Shown here: one piece after another, positions 40,905 to 49,761 of the stretch
Position numbering within the stretch: the first letter of the stretch is position 1
Layout: every line of letters starts with the position of its first letter
From: Actinophytocola sp963840275
GTDB lineage: Bacteria > Actinomycetota > Actinomycetes > Mycobacteriales > Pseudonocardiaceae
Length of the DNA: 64,000 nt
Assembly (NCBI GenBank): GCA_963840275.1
Contig: CAWIYK010000007.1
Location: forward strand, 992,001-1,056,000
Direction: 5' to 3'
Program-made: the position numbers and the translations under genes
The notes under the pieces: generated by a model
Databases searched by the model: none
Seen by the model: only the letters and a program-made list of their open reading frames with translations
Told to the model about the DNA's origin: nothing

Positions 40905-42260
40905 GTGAGGCACGTCGCGGCGTCGGACCGACGCCGGCTCAGCTCGGTGCAGCTGGCCGCGTGCGCCGCGTGGACGCTGTCGGGCAACGACATCGGCACG
41001 ATGATCACCGCCGCGCCCCGGCTGTACCCGCACATGTGGAGCTGGGACACCGCGTTCATCTCCATCGGTCTCGCGCACGTCAACGTCGACCGTGCGGTCC
41101 AGGAGCTGGAGACGCTGCTGGCGGCCCAGTGGCGCAACGGGATGATCCCGCACATCGTGTTCTCCGAGGGCGGCGGCTACTTCCCCGGCCCGGAACGCTG
41201 GGGCGCCGCAGAGCTGAACGCCGACGCGCCGGACGCCCCACGCACGTCGGGCATCTGCCAGCCGCCGGTGCACGCGATCGCGTTGCGGCGCATCGTGGAC
41301 ATCGCCCGCGCACAGTCCGATGTGGACGCCGCGGAGCGGCTGCTGCGCGAGGGCTGGCCGAAGCTGTACCGCTGGCACGAGTGGCTGGTGCGACACCGCG
41401 ACCCGCACGGCTCCGGGATGCTGGCGATCACGCACGGCTGGGAGTCCGGGATGGACAACTCGCCGCGCTGGGACCTGCCTTACGCCGCGGTGGTTCCCGG
41501 CGGCGACCTGCCGCCGTACGTCCGTCTGGACCGGGGTCTCGTCGCCGAGGACGCCGAACGCCCGAGCGACGCGGAGTACGACCGGTACCTGTGGCTGATC
41601 GAGGAGATGCGCAAGGTCCGCTACGACGCCGACGCGGTCGTGCGCACGTCGAGCTTCCTGGTCGGCGACGTCTTCGTCACGGCCCTGTTCGCGCTCGCCA
41701 GCGAGGTGCTCGCGTCCCTTGGCGAGGAAAGCGGGCAGCCGAGCTGGCAGGTCAGGCTGCTGCGTGGCTGGGCCCGGCGCTCCCGCGCCGCGGTGGCGCG
41801 GTCCTACGACCCGGCCACCGGGCTGGCACGGGACCGCGACCTGCGTGCCGACCGCTGGCTGTCGACACGCACCATCGCGGGTTTCGCGCCGCTGCTGTGC
41901 GGCGGCCTGGACGCCGACGTCGAGAACACCATGCTGGACGTGCTGTGCGGGCCCGACTGGGCCGGTCACCCGGCGCTGTTCGCGGCCATCCCGCCGTCGG
42001 TCTCGCCCAACGACCCGGGGTTTCGCCCGCGCGAGTACTGGCGCGGGCCGGTGTGGCCGGTGATCGCGTGGCTGTTCGGGTGGGCGTTCGAGCAGCGCGG
42101 GTGGACCACGCGGGCCGACCACCTACGCGGTGAGTGCCTGCGACTGGTGGCCGACGGCACGTTCGCCGAGTACTACCACCCGGTCACCGGCGAACCCCTT
42201 GGCAGCAGACAACAGTCGTGGACCGCGACCGTGGTGCTGGACTGGCTGCACACGGGCTGA
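40905..42260 (+). CDS. MGH1-like (GH63-type) glycoside hydrolase
   Basis: This 451-residue (alpha/alpha)6-barrel protein has SWDTAFISIGLAHVNVDRAV and QWRNGMIPHIVFSE, then ITHGWESGMDNSPRWD and a C-terminal YWRGPVWPVIAWLFGWAFEQ. These are hallmarks of the GH63/mannosylglycerate-hydrolase/trehalase-like group; the acid Asp and base Glu lie in the WESGMDNSPRW and C-terminal regions. There is no signal peptide, so it is intracellular and probably acts on imported or compatible-solute glycosides. The GTG at 40905 has GGAGG upstream; extension to 40818 would cross the operator. It is regulated by the divergent ROK protein. Confidence 0.8.
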   Translation: MRHVAASDRRRLSSVQLAACAAWTLSGNDIGTMITAAPRLYPHMWSWDTAFISIGLAHVNVDRAVQELETLLAAQWRNGMIPHIVFSEGGGYFPGPERWGAAELNADAPDAPRTSGICQPPVHAIALRRIVDIARAQSDVDAAERLLREGWPKLYRWHEWLVRHRDPHGSGMLAITHGWESGMDNSPRWDLPYAAVVPGGDLPPYVRLDRGLVAEDAERPSDAEYDRYLWLIEEMRKVRYDADAVVRTSSFLVGDVFVTALFALASEVLASLGEESGQPSWQVRLLRGWARRSRAAVARSYDPATGLARDRDLRADRWLSTRTIAGFAPLLCGGLDADVENTMLDVLCGPDWAGHPALFAAIPPSVSPNDPGFRPREYWRGPVWPVIAWLFGWAFEQRGWTTRADHLRGECLRLVADGTFAEYYHPVTGEPLGSRQQSWTATVVLDWLHTG

Positions 42261-42273
42261 CGCGGCCCAGACG

Positions 42274-42747
42274 TCAGCGGTGTCGAGCGGCTCTCGCTGC
42301 CGCGGCACCCCCGGCCAGTACCAGGATCAGGATCGTCAGGCCCCAGCGGCGTTTCTCCTCGGTCGCGGCTCGGCTGTTCGGGGGTTCGGCCACCGCGGGC
42401 GCGTCCTCGATGCGCAACCGGCGCGTGGTGGTCGGCGCCGGGGGTGGGACCGCGGCCTCGGTCGTCGTCGGGGCGGGCTGCGTGGTGGTGGCCCGGGGTT
42501 GCGGCGCGGGCTGTGGCACCGGCTGTGGCTCGGGTTCCGGCGCGGGTGTCTCGACCGGCGGGACTGTTCTGGGGGCGGGCGGCGGGGGATGGGGCGACGG
42601 TGGGGGTGGTGGGGGCACCGTCGTGGTCGTGGTCACCGGGGGCGGCACCGGCGGGGGATGGTGCGGCGGATGCGGGTCGGACGGGAAGAGACACACGCTC
42701 ACCGTCACGAGTAACGACACGTGGATGCCGATCAGACACTTGGTCAT
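42274..42747 (-). CDS. Proline/threonine-rich membrane protein at the end of the encapsulin-MEP operon
   Basis: This is a 157-residue protein. A short N-terminal hydrophobic segment (CLIGIHVSLLVTVSVCLF) is followed by a long Pro/Thr/Val/Gln-rich stretch (about 23-110), then a polar region and a C-terminal membrane helix (WGLTILILVLAGGAAAARAA). The composition suggests an extended extracytoplasmic spacer held at both ends in the membrane. The ATG overlaps the stop of the DUF4239 gene (ATGA), so it is coupled to it. It is not a recognised family, and its relation to the encapsulin system is by position only. Confidence 0.65.
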   Translation of the reverse strand: MTKCLIGIHVSLLVTVSVCLFPSDPHPPHHPPPVPPPVTTTTTVPPPPPPSPHPPPPAPRTVPPVETPAPEPEPQPVPQPAPQPRATTTQPAPTTTEAAVPPPAPTTTRRLRIEDAPAVAEPPNSRAATEEKRRWGLTILILVLAGGAAAARAARHR

Positions 42748-43499
42748 CGCAGGCGGTCCACGGCCAGCTCGAACGCCGTCGGGTCCACCTGCGCGCCGCC
42801 GCTGTACGGGTTCTGCAGCTGCTGCGTCGCGAACAGCAACAGCGTCAGGGTCGCGGCGAGGATGGACACGATCAGGATGTGGGTGGCCGGTTTGGGGCCA
42901 CCGAAGAGAATCGGCAGCGAGACGGCCATGATGGCGCCCGCCACCAGCGCGAACCACACCACGGAGTTCACGCCGCCGCTGGCCGCGGTGTTGAGCCGGT
43001 TCTGCCGCGACTGGTACACCTCCCACAGGCGGTTGACCGCCTCGGTCTTGCGGTTCACGGCCCACTCGTCGGTGGCCGGGGAGGTCGCCACCGTGTTCCG
43101 CAGCGTCTCCAGCTCCGCCCAGCCCCGGTCGGACACCTCGGTGCCGTCCCGCATGTGCGGCCACTCCTGGACGCTGACGGTGTTGGCGTAGGCCCGCGCC
43201 TGGTCCGCGACCTTGTCGCCGACCGGCAGCGCGTCCGCTGCCCACACCGCGGCGACGAGGTTGTCGGCCTCGTCGTACGCGCCGTCCTCCGCGTCGCTCG
43301 CACCGTCGAACAGCGAGATCAACACGAACGCGACCAACACCGCCTGCAGGCCGCCGACGAGCGTGAACACCTGGCCCGCCGCCTCGTTGTTCTCGACCGT
43401 GCCCTCCGTCGCGCCGATCCGGCGCACGAGGTAGGCCAGCACGCCGGCGACCAGCGCGACGCCCGCGACCCATAACAGGCCGCTGACAATGATTCCCAT
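42744..43499 (-). CDS. DUF4239-type membrane protein
   Basis: This is a 251-residue protein with two N-terminal helices (LLWVAGVALVAGVLAYLV; AGQVFTLVGGLQAVLVAFVL), a soluble helical middle (about 75-175; ARAYANTVSVQEWPHMRDG, RNRLNTAASGG) and two C-terminal helices (VVWFALVAGAIMAVSLPILF; HILIVSILAATLTLLLFATQ). This layout is the bestrophin-like DUF4239 family of unknown function. The ATG at 43499 has an AAGGAAAG site and lies 8 nt after ispG. It is co-transcribed with the MEP and encapsulin genes. Confidence 0.78.
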   Translation of the reverse strand: MGIIVSGLLWVAGVALVAGVLAYLVRRIGATEGTVENNEAAGQVFTLVGGLQAVLVAFVLISLFDGASDAEDGAYDEADNLVAAVWAADALPVGDKVADQARAYANTVSVQEWPHMRDGTEVSDRGWAELETLRNTVATSPATDEWAVNRKTEAVNRLWEVYQSRQNRLNTAASGGVNSVVWFALVAGAIMAVSLPILFGGPKPATHILIVSILAATLTLLLFATQQLQNPYSGGAQVDPTAFELAVDRLR

Positions 43500-43507
43500 G
43501 GCTTTCC

Positions 43508-44605
43508 TTACGTCCAGTCCCGCTTGAGTGCCTCTTCGAGCAGCGTCTCCACGATCTGGCTCTCTGGCACCGTCTTGACCACTTCTCCGCGCACGAAGAT
43601 CTGTCCCTTGCCGTTCCCCGACGACACCCCGAGGTCCGCCTCCCGTGCCTCGCCCGGCCCGTTCACGACGCACCCCATCACCGCGACCCGCAGCGGTGTC
43701 TCGAAACCGTCGAACGCGGCCGTCACCCGTTCGGCCAGCCGGTACACGTCCACCTGCGCCCGCCCGCACGACGGGCACGACACGATCTCCAGCCGCCGCG
43801 GCCGCAGCCCCAGCGACTCCAGGATGGACAGTCCGACCTTGACCTCCTCCACCGGCGGCGCGGACAGCGAAACCCTGATGGTGTCGCCGATCCCGTCGGC
43901 GAGGAGCACGCCGAACGCCACCGCCGACTTGATCGTGCCCTGGAAACGGGGCCCCGCCTCGGTGACGCCGAGGTGCAGCGGGTAGTCGCACCGCCGCGCC
44001 AGCTGCCGGTACGCGGCGATCATCACCACCGGGTCGTGGTGCTTCACCGACAGCTTCAGGTCGGTGAACCCGTGTTCCTCGAACAGCGAGCACTCCCACA
44101 GCGCCGACTCGACCAGCGCCTCCGGTGTCGCCTTGCCGTACTTCTCGAACAGCCGCGCGTCGAGCGACCCCGCGTTCACCCCGATGCGGATGGGCACGCC
44201 GGCGGCGCCCGCCGCGCGGGCGATGGCGCCGACCTTGTCGTCGAACTTCTTGATGTTGCCCGGGTTCACGCGCACCGCCGCGCAGCCGGCGTCGATCGCC
44301 GCGAACACGTACTTCGGCTGGAAGTGGATGTCGGCGATCACCGGGATGGACGACTTCGCCGCGATCGCGGGCAGCGCGTCCGCGTCGTCCTGCGACGGCA
44401 CGGCCACCCGCACGATCTGGCAGCCGGCCGCGGTCAGCTCCGCGATCTGTCGCAGGGTCGCGTCCACGTCGGCCGTGACGGTCGTCGTCATCGACTGCAC
44501 CGAGACCGGCGCGTCGCCGCCGACCGGCACCGACCCGACCAGCATCTGCCGGGACCGTCTGCGCCGCGGCAGCACCGCGGGCACGCCGAGATCGACGGCC
44601 GTCAT
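43508..44605 (-). CDS. ispG: (E)-4-hydroxy-3-methylbut-2-enyl-diphosphate synthase
   Basis: This 365-residue 4Fe-4S enzyme converts MEcPP to HMBPP in the MEP pathway. Markers include SVQSMTTTVTADVDATLRQI near residue 36, VIADIHFQPKYVFAAIDAG, VRVNPGNIKKFDDKV, and the C-terminal cluster cysteines in IVSCPSCGRAQVDV and MGCVVNGPGEA with the Glu further on. The length is normal for bacterial IspG. The ATG shares one base with the dxs stop (TGATG). Actinomycetes usually have a housekeeping ispG elsewhere, so this may be a dedicated second copy; that needs the whole genome. Confidence 0.95.
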   Translation of the reverse strand: MTAVDLGVPAVLPRRRRSRQMLVGSVPVGGDAPVSVQSMTTTVTADVDATLRQIAELTAAGCQIVRVAVPSQDDADALPAIAAKSSIPVIADIHFQPKYVFAAIDAGCAAVRVNPGNIKKFDDKVGAIARAAGAAGVPIRIGVNAGSLDARLFEKYGKATPEALVESALWECSLFEEHGFTDLKLSVKHHDPVVMIAAYRQLARRCDYPLHLGVTEAGPRFQGTIKSAVAFGVLLADGIGDTIRVSLSAPPVEEVKVGLSILESLGLRPRRLEIVSCPSCGRAQVDVYRLAERVTAAFDGFETPLRVAVMGCVVNGPGEAREADLGVSSGNGKGQIFVRGEVVKTVPESQIVETLLEEALKRDWT

Positions 44606-46353
44606 CACGCCATCCCCGCTCTCATGAGCGCCAGTCGCTTGAGGACGGTCGCCGCGATGCCGCTCGCGTCCAACCCGTGCGCGCGGAGGATCTCGCCACG
44701 GGAGGCGTGCGGCAGGAACGCGCTCGGCAGCGCGAACGTCGCCGCGCACGTCGGTTCGCCGGTCGCCGCGAGTGCCTGCGCCAGCCGGCCGCCGAGCGCG
44801 CCGGTCGACGTGGTGTCCTCGACCGCCAGCACCAGCCGGTGCTCCGCCGCGAACCGCACGAGCCCGGAGTGCAGCGGCATTGTCCACTGTGGATCGACGA
44901 CCGTGACCGGCACGTCGTGGCGTGCCAGCTCGTCCGCCGCGGCGAGGCACGCGCCGGCGAGCGGGCCGACCGCCACCAGCAGCACCGGCGCGCCCGGCTC
45001 CTCGCGCAGCACGTCGTACCCGTCGGCCCTGCGCACCGCGGGAATGTTCGGCCCGGCCGACGCCTTCGGGTAGCGCAGCACGGTCGGCGCGTCCGCGATC
45101 GACACGGCGGCGCGCAGCAGTTCCTCGAGCGACGCGGGATCGCGTGGTGCCGCCATCCGCAGCCCCGGCACCACCGGCAGCACCGACGCGTCCCACATGC
45201 CGTGGTGGCTGGCCCCGTCCGGCCCGGTCACCCCGGCCCGGTCGAGCACGAACGTGACGCCGAGCCGGTGCAGCGCGACGTCCATCAGCACCTGGTCGAA
45301 CGCCCGCGACAGGAACGTCGCGTAGATCGCGACCACCGGGTGCAGGCCACCCATCGCGAGCCCCGCCGCGGAGGTGACCGCGTGCTGCTCGGCGATCCCG
45401 ACGTCGAACGTCCGCTCCGGGAACCGCGCGGCGAACGGCCCGAGCCCCGCCGGCAGCAGCATCGCCGCCGTGAGGCACACCACGTCCGGCCGGGTCGCGC
45501 CCAGCTCCACCATGCTGTCGGCGAACACCGAGGTCCACGACCGGCCGCCGGAGGGAGCCGAGGCCGCGCCGACCGCGTGCATGCGGTCCGCGTCGTCGGT
45601 CTCGGCCGGCCCGTGGCCCTTGCCCTTGACGGTGACGCAGTGCACGACCACCGGCCGGTGCAGCGCCGCGGCCTCGGCCAGGACCCGTTCCACCGCACCG
45701 ATGTCGTGCCCGTCGACCGGGCCGAGGTAGGCGAAACCCAGCGCGGTGAACAGGTTCGCCGCGGTCGGTCCGCGCCGCAGCAGCGCGAGGTGGTCCGCGA
45801 GCCCGCCGACGGTCGGCGCGTACGAGCGGCCGTTGTCGTTGAGCACGACGACCACCGGCCGGTCCCGCGCCGCGCCGAGGTTGTTGAGCGCCTCCCAGCA
45901 CATCCCCCCGGTCAGCGCGCCGTCGCCGACCACCGCGACCACCCGGCGGTCGGCGCCACGCAACGCGAACGCCTTCGCCAGACCGTCCGCATAGGACAGT
46001 GCGGTCGACGCGTGCGAGTTCTCGATCACGTCGTGCGGCGACTCCGTGCGGGACGGGTAGCCCGAGACGCCGCCGGCCTGGCGCAGCCCGTCGAAGTCGT
46101 GCTGCCGGCCGGTCAGCAGCTTGTGCACGTACGCCTGGTGCCCGGTGTCGAACAGCAGCAGGTCGCGGGGCGAGTCGAAGACCCGGTGCAGCGCGATGGT
46201 CAGCTCGACCATGCCCAGGTTCGGGCCGAGGTGCCCGCCGGTGGCCGACACCCGGTCGACGAGAAACGTCCTGATCTCGTCGGCCAGCTCCGTCAGCTCC
46301 GATGTGGACAGTCCGGCGAGGTCGGCGGGCCCGGCCAGGTCGGCGAGTGTCAT
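44605..46353 (-). CDS. dxs: 1-deoxy-D-xylulose-5-phosphate synthase
   Basis: This 582-residue thiamine-diphosphate enzyme joins pyruvate and glyceraldehyde 3-phosphate, the first step of the MEP pathway. It has GGHLGPNLGMVELTIALH near residue 40, the ThDP motif GDGALTGGMCWEALNNL (about 144-160), VTVKGKGHGPAE, and the transketolase part DVGIAEQHAVTSAAGLA and DRAGVTGPDGASHHGMWD. It is shorter than typical Dxs (about 620-640 residues), with trimmed loops, as in cluster-linked copies. The ATG overlaps the ispH stop by 4 nt. It is part of the encapsulin-prenyl synthase operon and probably boosts precursor flux. Confidence 0.94.
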   Translation of the reverse strand: MTLADLAGPADLAGLSTSELTELADEIRTFLVDRVSATGGHLGPNLGMVELTIALHRVFDSPRDLLLFDTGHQAYVHKLLTGRQHDFDGLRQAGGVSGYPSRTESPHDVIENSHASTALSYADGLAKAFALRGADRRVVAVVGDGALTGGMCWEALNNLGAARDRPVVVVLNDNGRSYAPTVGGLADHLALLRRGPTAANLFTALGFAYLGPVDGHDIGAVERVLAEAAALHRPVVVHCVTVKGKGHGPAETDDADRMHAVGAASAPSGGRSWTSVFADSMVELGATRPDVVCLTAAMLLPAGLGPFAARFPERTFDVGIAEQHAVTSAAGLAMGGLHPVVAIYATFLSRAFDQVLMDVALHRLGVTFVLDRAGVTGPDGASHHGMWDASVLPVVPGLRMAAPRDPASLEELLRAAVSIADAPTVLRYPKASAGPNIPAVRRADGYDVLREEPGAPVLLVAVGPLAGACLAAADELARHDVPVTVVDPQWTMPLHSGLVRFAAEHRLVLAVEDTTSTGALGGRLAQALAATGEPTCAATFALPSAFLPHASRGEILRAHGLDASGIAATVLKRLALMRAGMA

Positions 46354-47285
46354 GACGGTCGCACCGCCGCCGGCAGGGTGAACCGGACGGACTCCTTCGC
46401 GGTCTCCCGCTCCAGCACGGTGACCGGGCCGAGCGCGGCGACCACCTCCGCCACCAGCCGGGGCGGGGCCGACGCGCCGGCGGTCAGCCCGACGGTGCGC
46501 ACCCCCTCGAGCCACTCCGGCCGGATGTCGCCCGCGTCGTCGATCAGGTGGGCCGGGGTGCCGCCACGCCGTGCCAGCTCGACGAGGCGCACCGAGTTCG
46601 ACGAGTTCGTCGACCCGATCACCAGCACCAGGTCGGCGTCCGCCGCGACCGCCGACAGCGCCTCCTGCCGATTCGTCGTCGCATAACAGATGTCGTCGGA
46701 CGGCGGTCCCTTGAGGAACGGGAACCGGGCCCGCAGCACCCCGAGGATCTCCGCCGTCTCGTCCACCGACAGCGTGGTCTGGGTCAGGTAGGACACCCGC
46801 TCCGGATCGGGCACCGTGACCGAACGCGCCCGCGTCGCGTCCTCCACCAGGATCGTGTGCGCGGGCGCCTCGCCGAGCGTGCCCTCGACCTCCTCGTGCC
46901 CGCCGTGCCCGATGAGCAGGATCGTGTCGCCCCGTGCGGCGAACCTGCGTGCCTCGGCGTGCACCTTGGTGACCAGCGGGCAGGTCGCGTCGATCACGGC
47001 CAGCTCGCGGTGGTCCGCCTCGGACCGCACCGCCGGCGAGACACCGTGCGCCGAGAACACGACGGTGGCACCGGGCGGCACCTCGGCCAGCTCGTCGACG
47101 AACACCGCGCCGCGTGCCTCGAGGTCGGCGACCACGTGCGCGTTGTGGACGATCTGCTTGCGCACGTACACGGGCCGGCCGCGTTGCGTCAGCGCGTGCT
47201 CGACGATCTCGATCGCCCGCTCGACACCCGCGCAGAACGACCGGGGCGCGGCGAGCAGGACGGTTTCGGGGACCGGGGAGGGCAT
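46350..47285 (-). CDS. ispH: 4-hydroxy-3-methylbut-2-enyl-diphosphate reductase
   Basis: This 311-residue iron-sulfur enzyme makes IPP and DMAPP from HMBPP, the last MEP step. The three cluster cysteines are visible in RSFCAGVERA (residue 18), VIDATCPLV (about 101) and DDICYATTNRQ (about 200). HNAHVV, SAHGVSP and LIGHGGHEEVEG carry the substrate-binding residues, and GSTNSSNS the diphosphate site. The ATG at 47285 has an AGGAG site and follows the prenyl synthase gene by 39 nt. Confidence 0.95.
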   Translation of the reverse strand: MPSPVPETVLLAAPRSFCAGVERAIEIVEHALTQRGRPVYVRKQIVHNAHVVADLEARGAVFVDELAEVPPGATVVFSAHGVSPAVRSEADHRELAVIDATCPLVTKVHAEARRFAARGDTILLIGHGGHEEVEGTLGEAPAHTILVEDATRARSVTVPDPERVSYLTQTTLSVDETAEILGVLRARFPFLKGPPSDDICYATTNRQEALSAVAADADLVLVIGSTNSSNSVRLVELARRGGTPAHLIDDAGDIRPEWLEGVRTVGLTAGASAPPRLVAEVVAALGPVTVLERETAKESVRFTLPAAVRPS

Positions 47286-47324
47286 GGGAACTCCTGTCGT
47301 GTCGCCGGTGCGTCAGTGGTCGCG

Positions 47325-48353
47325 TCAGTAGTCGCGTCGCGTGGCCAGCCGGGCCAGGTCGGTGAGCTCGGTCGCGGCCGCCGACCGGCCGAGCTCGTCC
47401 AGCTGTGCCAACGCGTCCGTCAACAGGCTGTCGGCCTGCGACTGGCTCCACGCGCGGCCGCCCGCCGCGTCGACGAGCTCGGCCGCGTGCGTGAGCTCGT
47501 CGTCCGCGAGCGGCGCGCTGCGCTGGTACAGGTGCGCCAGTTCCGCACCAGCAGCGCCGCCGGCGGTGAGCGCCGCGACCACGGGCAGGGACTTCTTGCG
47601 GTTGCGCAGATCCGAGAACACCGGCTTGCCGGTGACCGCCGGATCGCCCCAGATGCCGAGCAGGTCGTCGACGTGCTGGAACGCGAGCCCGAGGTGCTCG
47701 CCGAACGCCCGCAGGTGTTGCACGTGTGCCGGCGCGGCACCGCCGAACAGCCCGCCGAGCGCGCACGCGCATCCCATGAGCGACGCGGTCTTCCCGGCCG
47801 CCATGCGCTCGCACTCGGCGAGGTCGACGGCCGTCCGCTGCTCGAAGTCCATGTCCGCGCACTGCCCGTCGACCAGCTCCTGCACCGCGGCGCTGAGCAT
47901 CCGCATGCCGGCGCCCGCCGCCGGATGGCCGGTCGCCGCGAGGACGTCCAGCGCGAGCGTGAGCAGCGAGTCGCCGGCGAGGATGGCCGGGCCGATGCCG
48001 AACTGGCTCCACGCGGTCGGCCGGTGTCTTCTGGTCAGGTCGCCGTCCATCACGTCGTCGTGCAGCAGCGAGAAGTTGTGCACCAGCTCGACCGCGACGG
48101 CCGCCGGCACCGTCTCGGCCGGCGAGCCGCCCACCGCGGCCGAGCTCAGCACGACCAGCGTCGGGCGCAGGGCCTTGCCGCCGGACGTCCGCGACTGCGC
48201 GCCGTGCCGGTCCCACCAGCCGAGGTGGTAGCCGGCGATCCGGCGCATCGACGTTGGCAGCGTGTCCACCGCCGCCCGCATCGCCGGGTCGACCAGCTCC
48301 CGGCTCCACGCAAGCGTCTGCCTCGTGTTCGACGGCATCTCCGGTGCGGCCAT
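47325..48353 (-). CDS. Polyprenyl synthase, family 2 encapsulin cargo type
   Basis: This is a 342-residue all-helical isoprenyl diphosphate synthase. The first Asp-rich motif is HDDVMDGD (DDVMD at residues 99-103) and the second is VDDLLGIWGD (229-237), a DDxxG variant typical of the polyprenyl transferases that accompany family 2 encapsulins. GGKALRP (58-64) binds IPP. The first ~20 residues (MAAPEMPSNTRQTLAWSREL) are a short possible targeting stretch. The gene begins 1 nt after the second shell gene. It presumably condenses DMAPP with IPP to a C15-C20+ diphosphate; product length cannot be read from sequence. Encapsulation is inferred from operon and family. Confidence 0.88.
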   Translation of the reverse strand: MAAPEMPSNTRQTLAWSRELVDPAMRAAVDTLPTSMRRIAGYHLGWWDRHGAQSRTSGGKALRPTLVVLSSAAVGGSPAETVPAAVAVELVHNFSLLHDDVMDGDLTRRHRPTAWSQFGIGPAILAGDSLLTLALDVLAATGHPAAGAGMRMLSAAVQELVDGQCADMDFEQRTAVDLAECERMAAGKTASLMGCACALGGLFGGAAPAHVQHLRAFGEHLGLAFQHVDDLLGIWGDPAVTGKPVFSDLRNRKKSLPVVAALTAGGAAGAELAHLYQRSAPLADDELTHAAELVDAAGGRAWSQSQADSLLTDALAQLDELGRSAAATELTDLARLATRRDY

Positions 48354-48354
48354 G

Positions 48355-49758
48355 TCAGCGCCCGATCTCGACGTTCTCCAGGACGCCGAGCGCGTCCGGG
48401 ACGAGCACCGCCGCCGAGAAGTACACGCTGACCAGGTAGGACAGGATGGCCTTGTCGTCGATGCCCATGAACCGCACGTTCGTGCTCGGCGCCACCTCGT
48501 CGTCGATGTTGACCGTGTGCAGGCCGATGACGCCCTGGTCCTCCGCGCCGGTCCGCATCACGATGATCGAGCTGAGGTGCCCGTCGGTGATGGGGATCTT
48601 GTCGCACGGCAGGATCGGCACGCCGCGCCACGTCTGCACGGTCGAGCCCTCGAGCGGCACGTTCGCCGGGTACAGCCCGCGTTTCGTGCACTCGCGCCGG
48701 AACGCGGCGATCGTGCGCGGGTGCGCGAGGAAGAACTTCGACTTGCGCCGCCGTGACAGCAGCTCGTCCATGTCGTCCGGGGTCGGCGGGCCGGTCCTCG
48801 TGAAGATCCGCTGCGACAGGTCCGCGTTGTGCAGCAGGCCGAACGAGTGGTTGTTGACCAGCTCGTGCTCCTGGCGCTCCCGCAACGCCTCGAGGGTGAG
48901 CCGCAGCTGTTCCTCGGTCTGGTTCATCGGGTCGTTGTAGAGGTCGGCGACCCTGCTGTGCACGCGCAGCAGGGTCTGTGCGACGTCCAGCTCGTACTCG
49001 CGCGGCGCGAGCTCGTAGTCGACGAACGTGCCGGGCAGCATGGCCTCCCCGACGTGCCCGGACGACAGGTCGATCGCCGCCTCGCCGGCCTTGTTGCTCG
49101 GCGGCTTCGGTCGCGCGAGCGCCTGGCGGATGTGCTCGCGCAACGCGTCGGACTGGCCGTTCATCTGCTGGAACGACTGGCCCGGCAGGACCAGCACGGT
49201 GCAGGGCGTGATGGCCTTGACCGTGAAGTCCCACGCCTCCTGCCCGCCGCCGAGCACCTCGCTGCCGAAGTGGTCGCCGTCCGCGAGTACGTCCATGACC
49301 TGGTCGTCGCCGTACTGGCCGGGACGCAGCTTGTTCGCCTTGCCGTGCGCCATCAGGAACAGCTCGCCACGTGCCTGTCCCGTCTGGACGATCAGGTCAC
49401 CGGCGTCGTACTGCCGTTGCTCGAACCGGTTCGCGAGGGCGGCCAGTGCCTCGTCGGCGGCGTCGCCGGTGAACTCCCGCAGCAGCGGCAGCTCACGCAG
49501 CTCGGCCGGCACCACCCGTACTTCGGTGCCCTCGCTGATGAACGAGAGCCGGCCGTCGCCGACCGCGTAGCTGAGCCTGCGGTTCACCCGGTAGCTGCCG
49601 CCGGCGACGTCCACCCACGGCAGCATCTTGAGCAGCCACCGCGTGGTGATGCCGCGCATCTGCGGCTTGGACTTGGTGGTCGTGGTGAGGTTGCGTGCCG
49701 CCTCTGTCGACAGGCTCCTGCGTACCGCCACCCGGACCTCTGCCTCCACTGTGGACAC
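48355..49758 (-). CDS. Family 2B encapsulin shell protein (second copy)
   Basis: This is a 467-residue protein. The N-terminal arm and first HK97-fold part (1-91) read SLSTEAARNLTTTTKSKPQM, RWLLKMLPWVDV. An inserted cyclic-nucleotide-binding-like domain (about 92-205) includes RFEQRQYDAGDLIVQTGQAR, GDHFGSEVLGGGQEAWDFTV. The rest of the HK97 fold follows, with GTFVDYELAPREYELDVAQT, RTGPPTPDDMDELL, YLVSVYFSAAVLVPDALGVL. This is the EshA-like family 2B architecture. The phosphate-binding cassette lacks the usual Arg-Ala pair, so nucleotide binding is doubtful. The GTG at 49758 follows the first shell gene by 3 nt. It is a diverged paralogue of that protein. Confidence 0.9.
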   Translation of the reverse strand: MSTVEAEVRVAVRRSLSTEAARNLTTTTKSKPQMRGITTRWLLKMLPWVDVAGGSYRVNRRLSYAVGDGRLSFISEGTEVRVVPAELRELPLLREFTGDAADEALAALANRFEQRQYDAGDLIVQTGQARGELFLMAHGKANKLRPGQYGDDQVMDVLADGDHFGSEVLGGGQEAWDFTVKAITPCTVLVLPGQSFQQMNGQSDALREHIRQALARPKPPSNKAGEAAIDLSSGHVGEAMLPGTFVDYELAPREYELDVAQTLLRVHSRVADLYNDPMNQTEEQLRLTLEALRERQEHELVNNHSFGLLHNADLSQRIFTRTGPPTPDDMDELLSRRRKSKFFLAHPRTIAAFRRECTKRGLYPANVPLEGSTVQTWRGVPILPCDKIPITDGHLSSIIVMRTGAEDQGVIGLHTVNIDDEVAPSTNVRFMGIDDKAILSYLVSVYFSAAVLVPDALGVLENVEIGR

Positions 49759-49761
49759 CGC

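Noticed and set aside
42744..43499. DUF4239 gene as a terpene cyclase or encapsulin cargo
   Set aside because: It has four membrane helices and no Asp-rich or NSE motif; only its operon position links it to the encapsulin genes.
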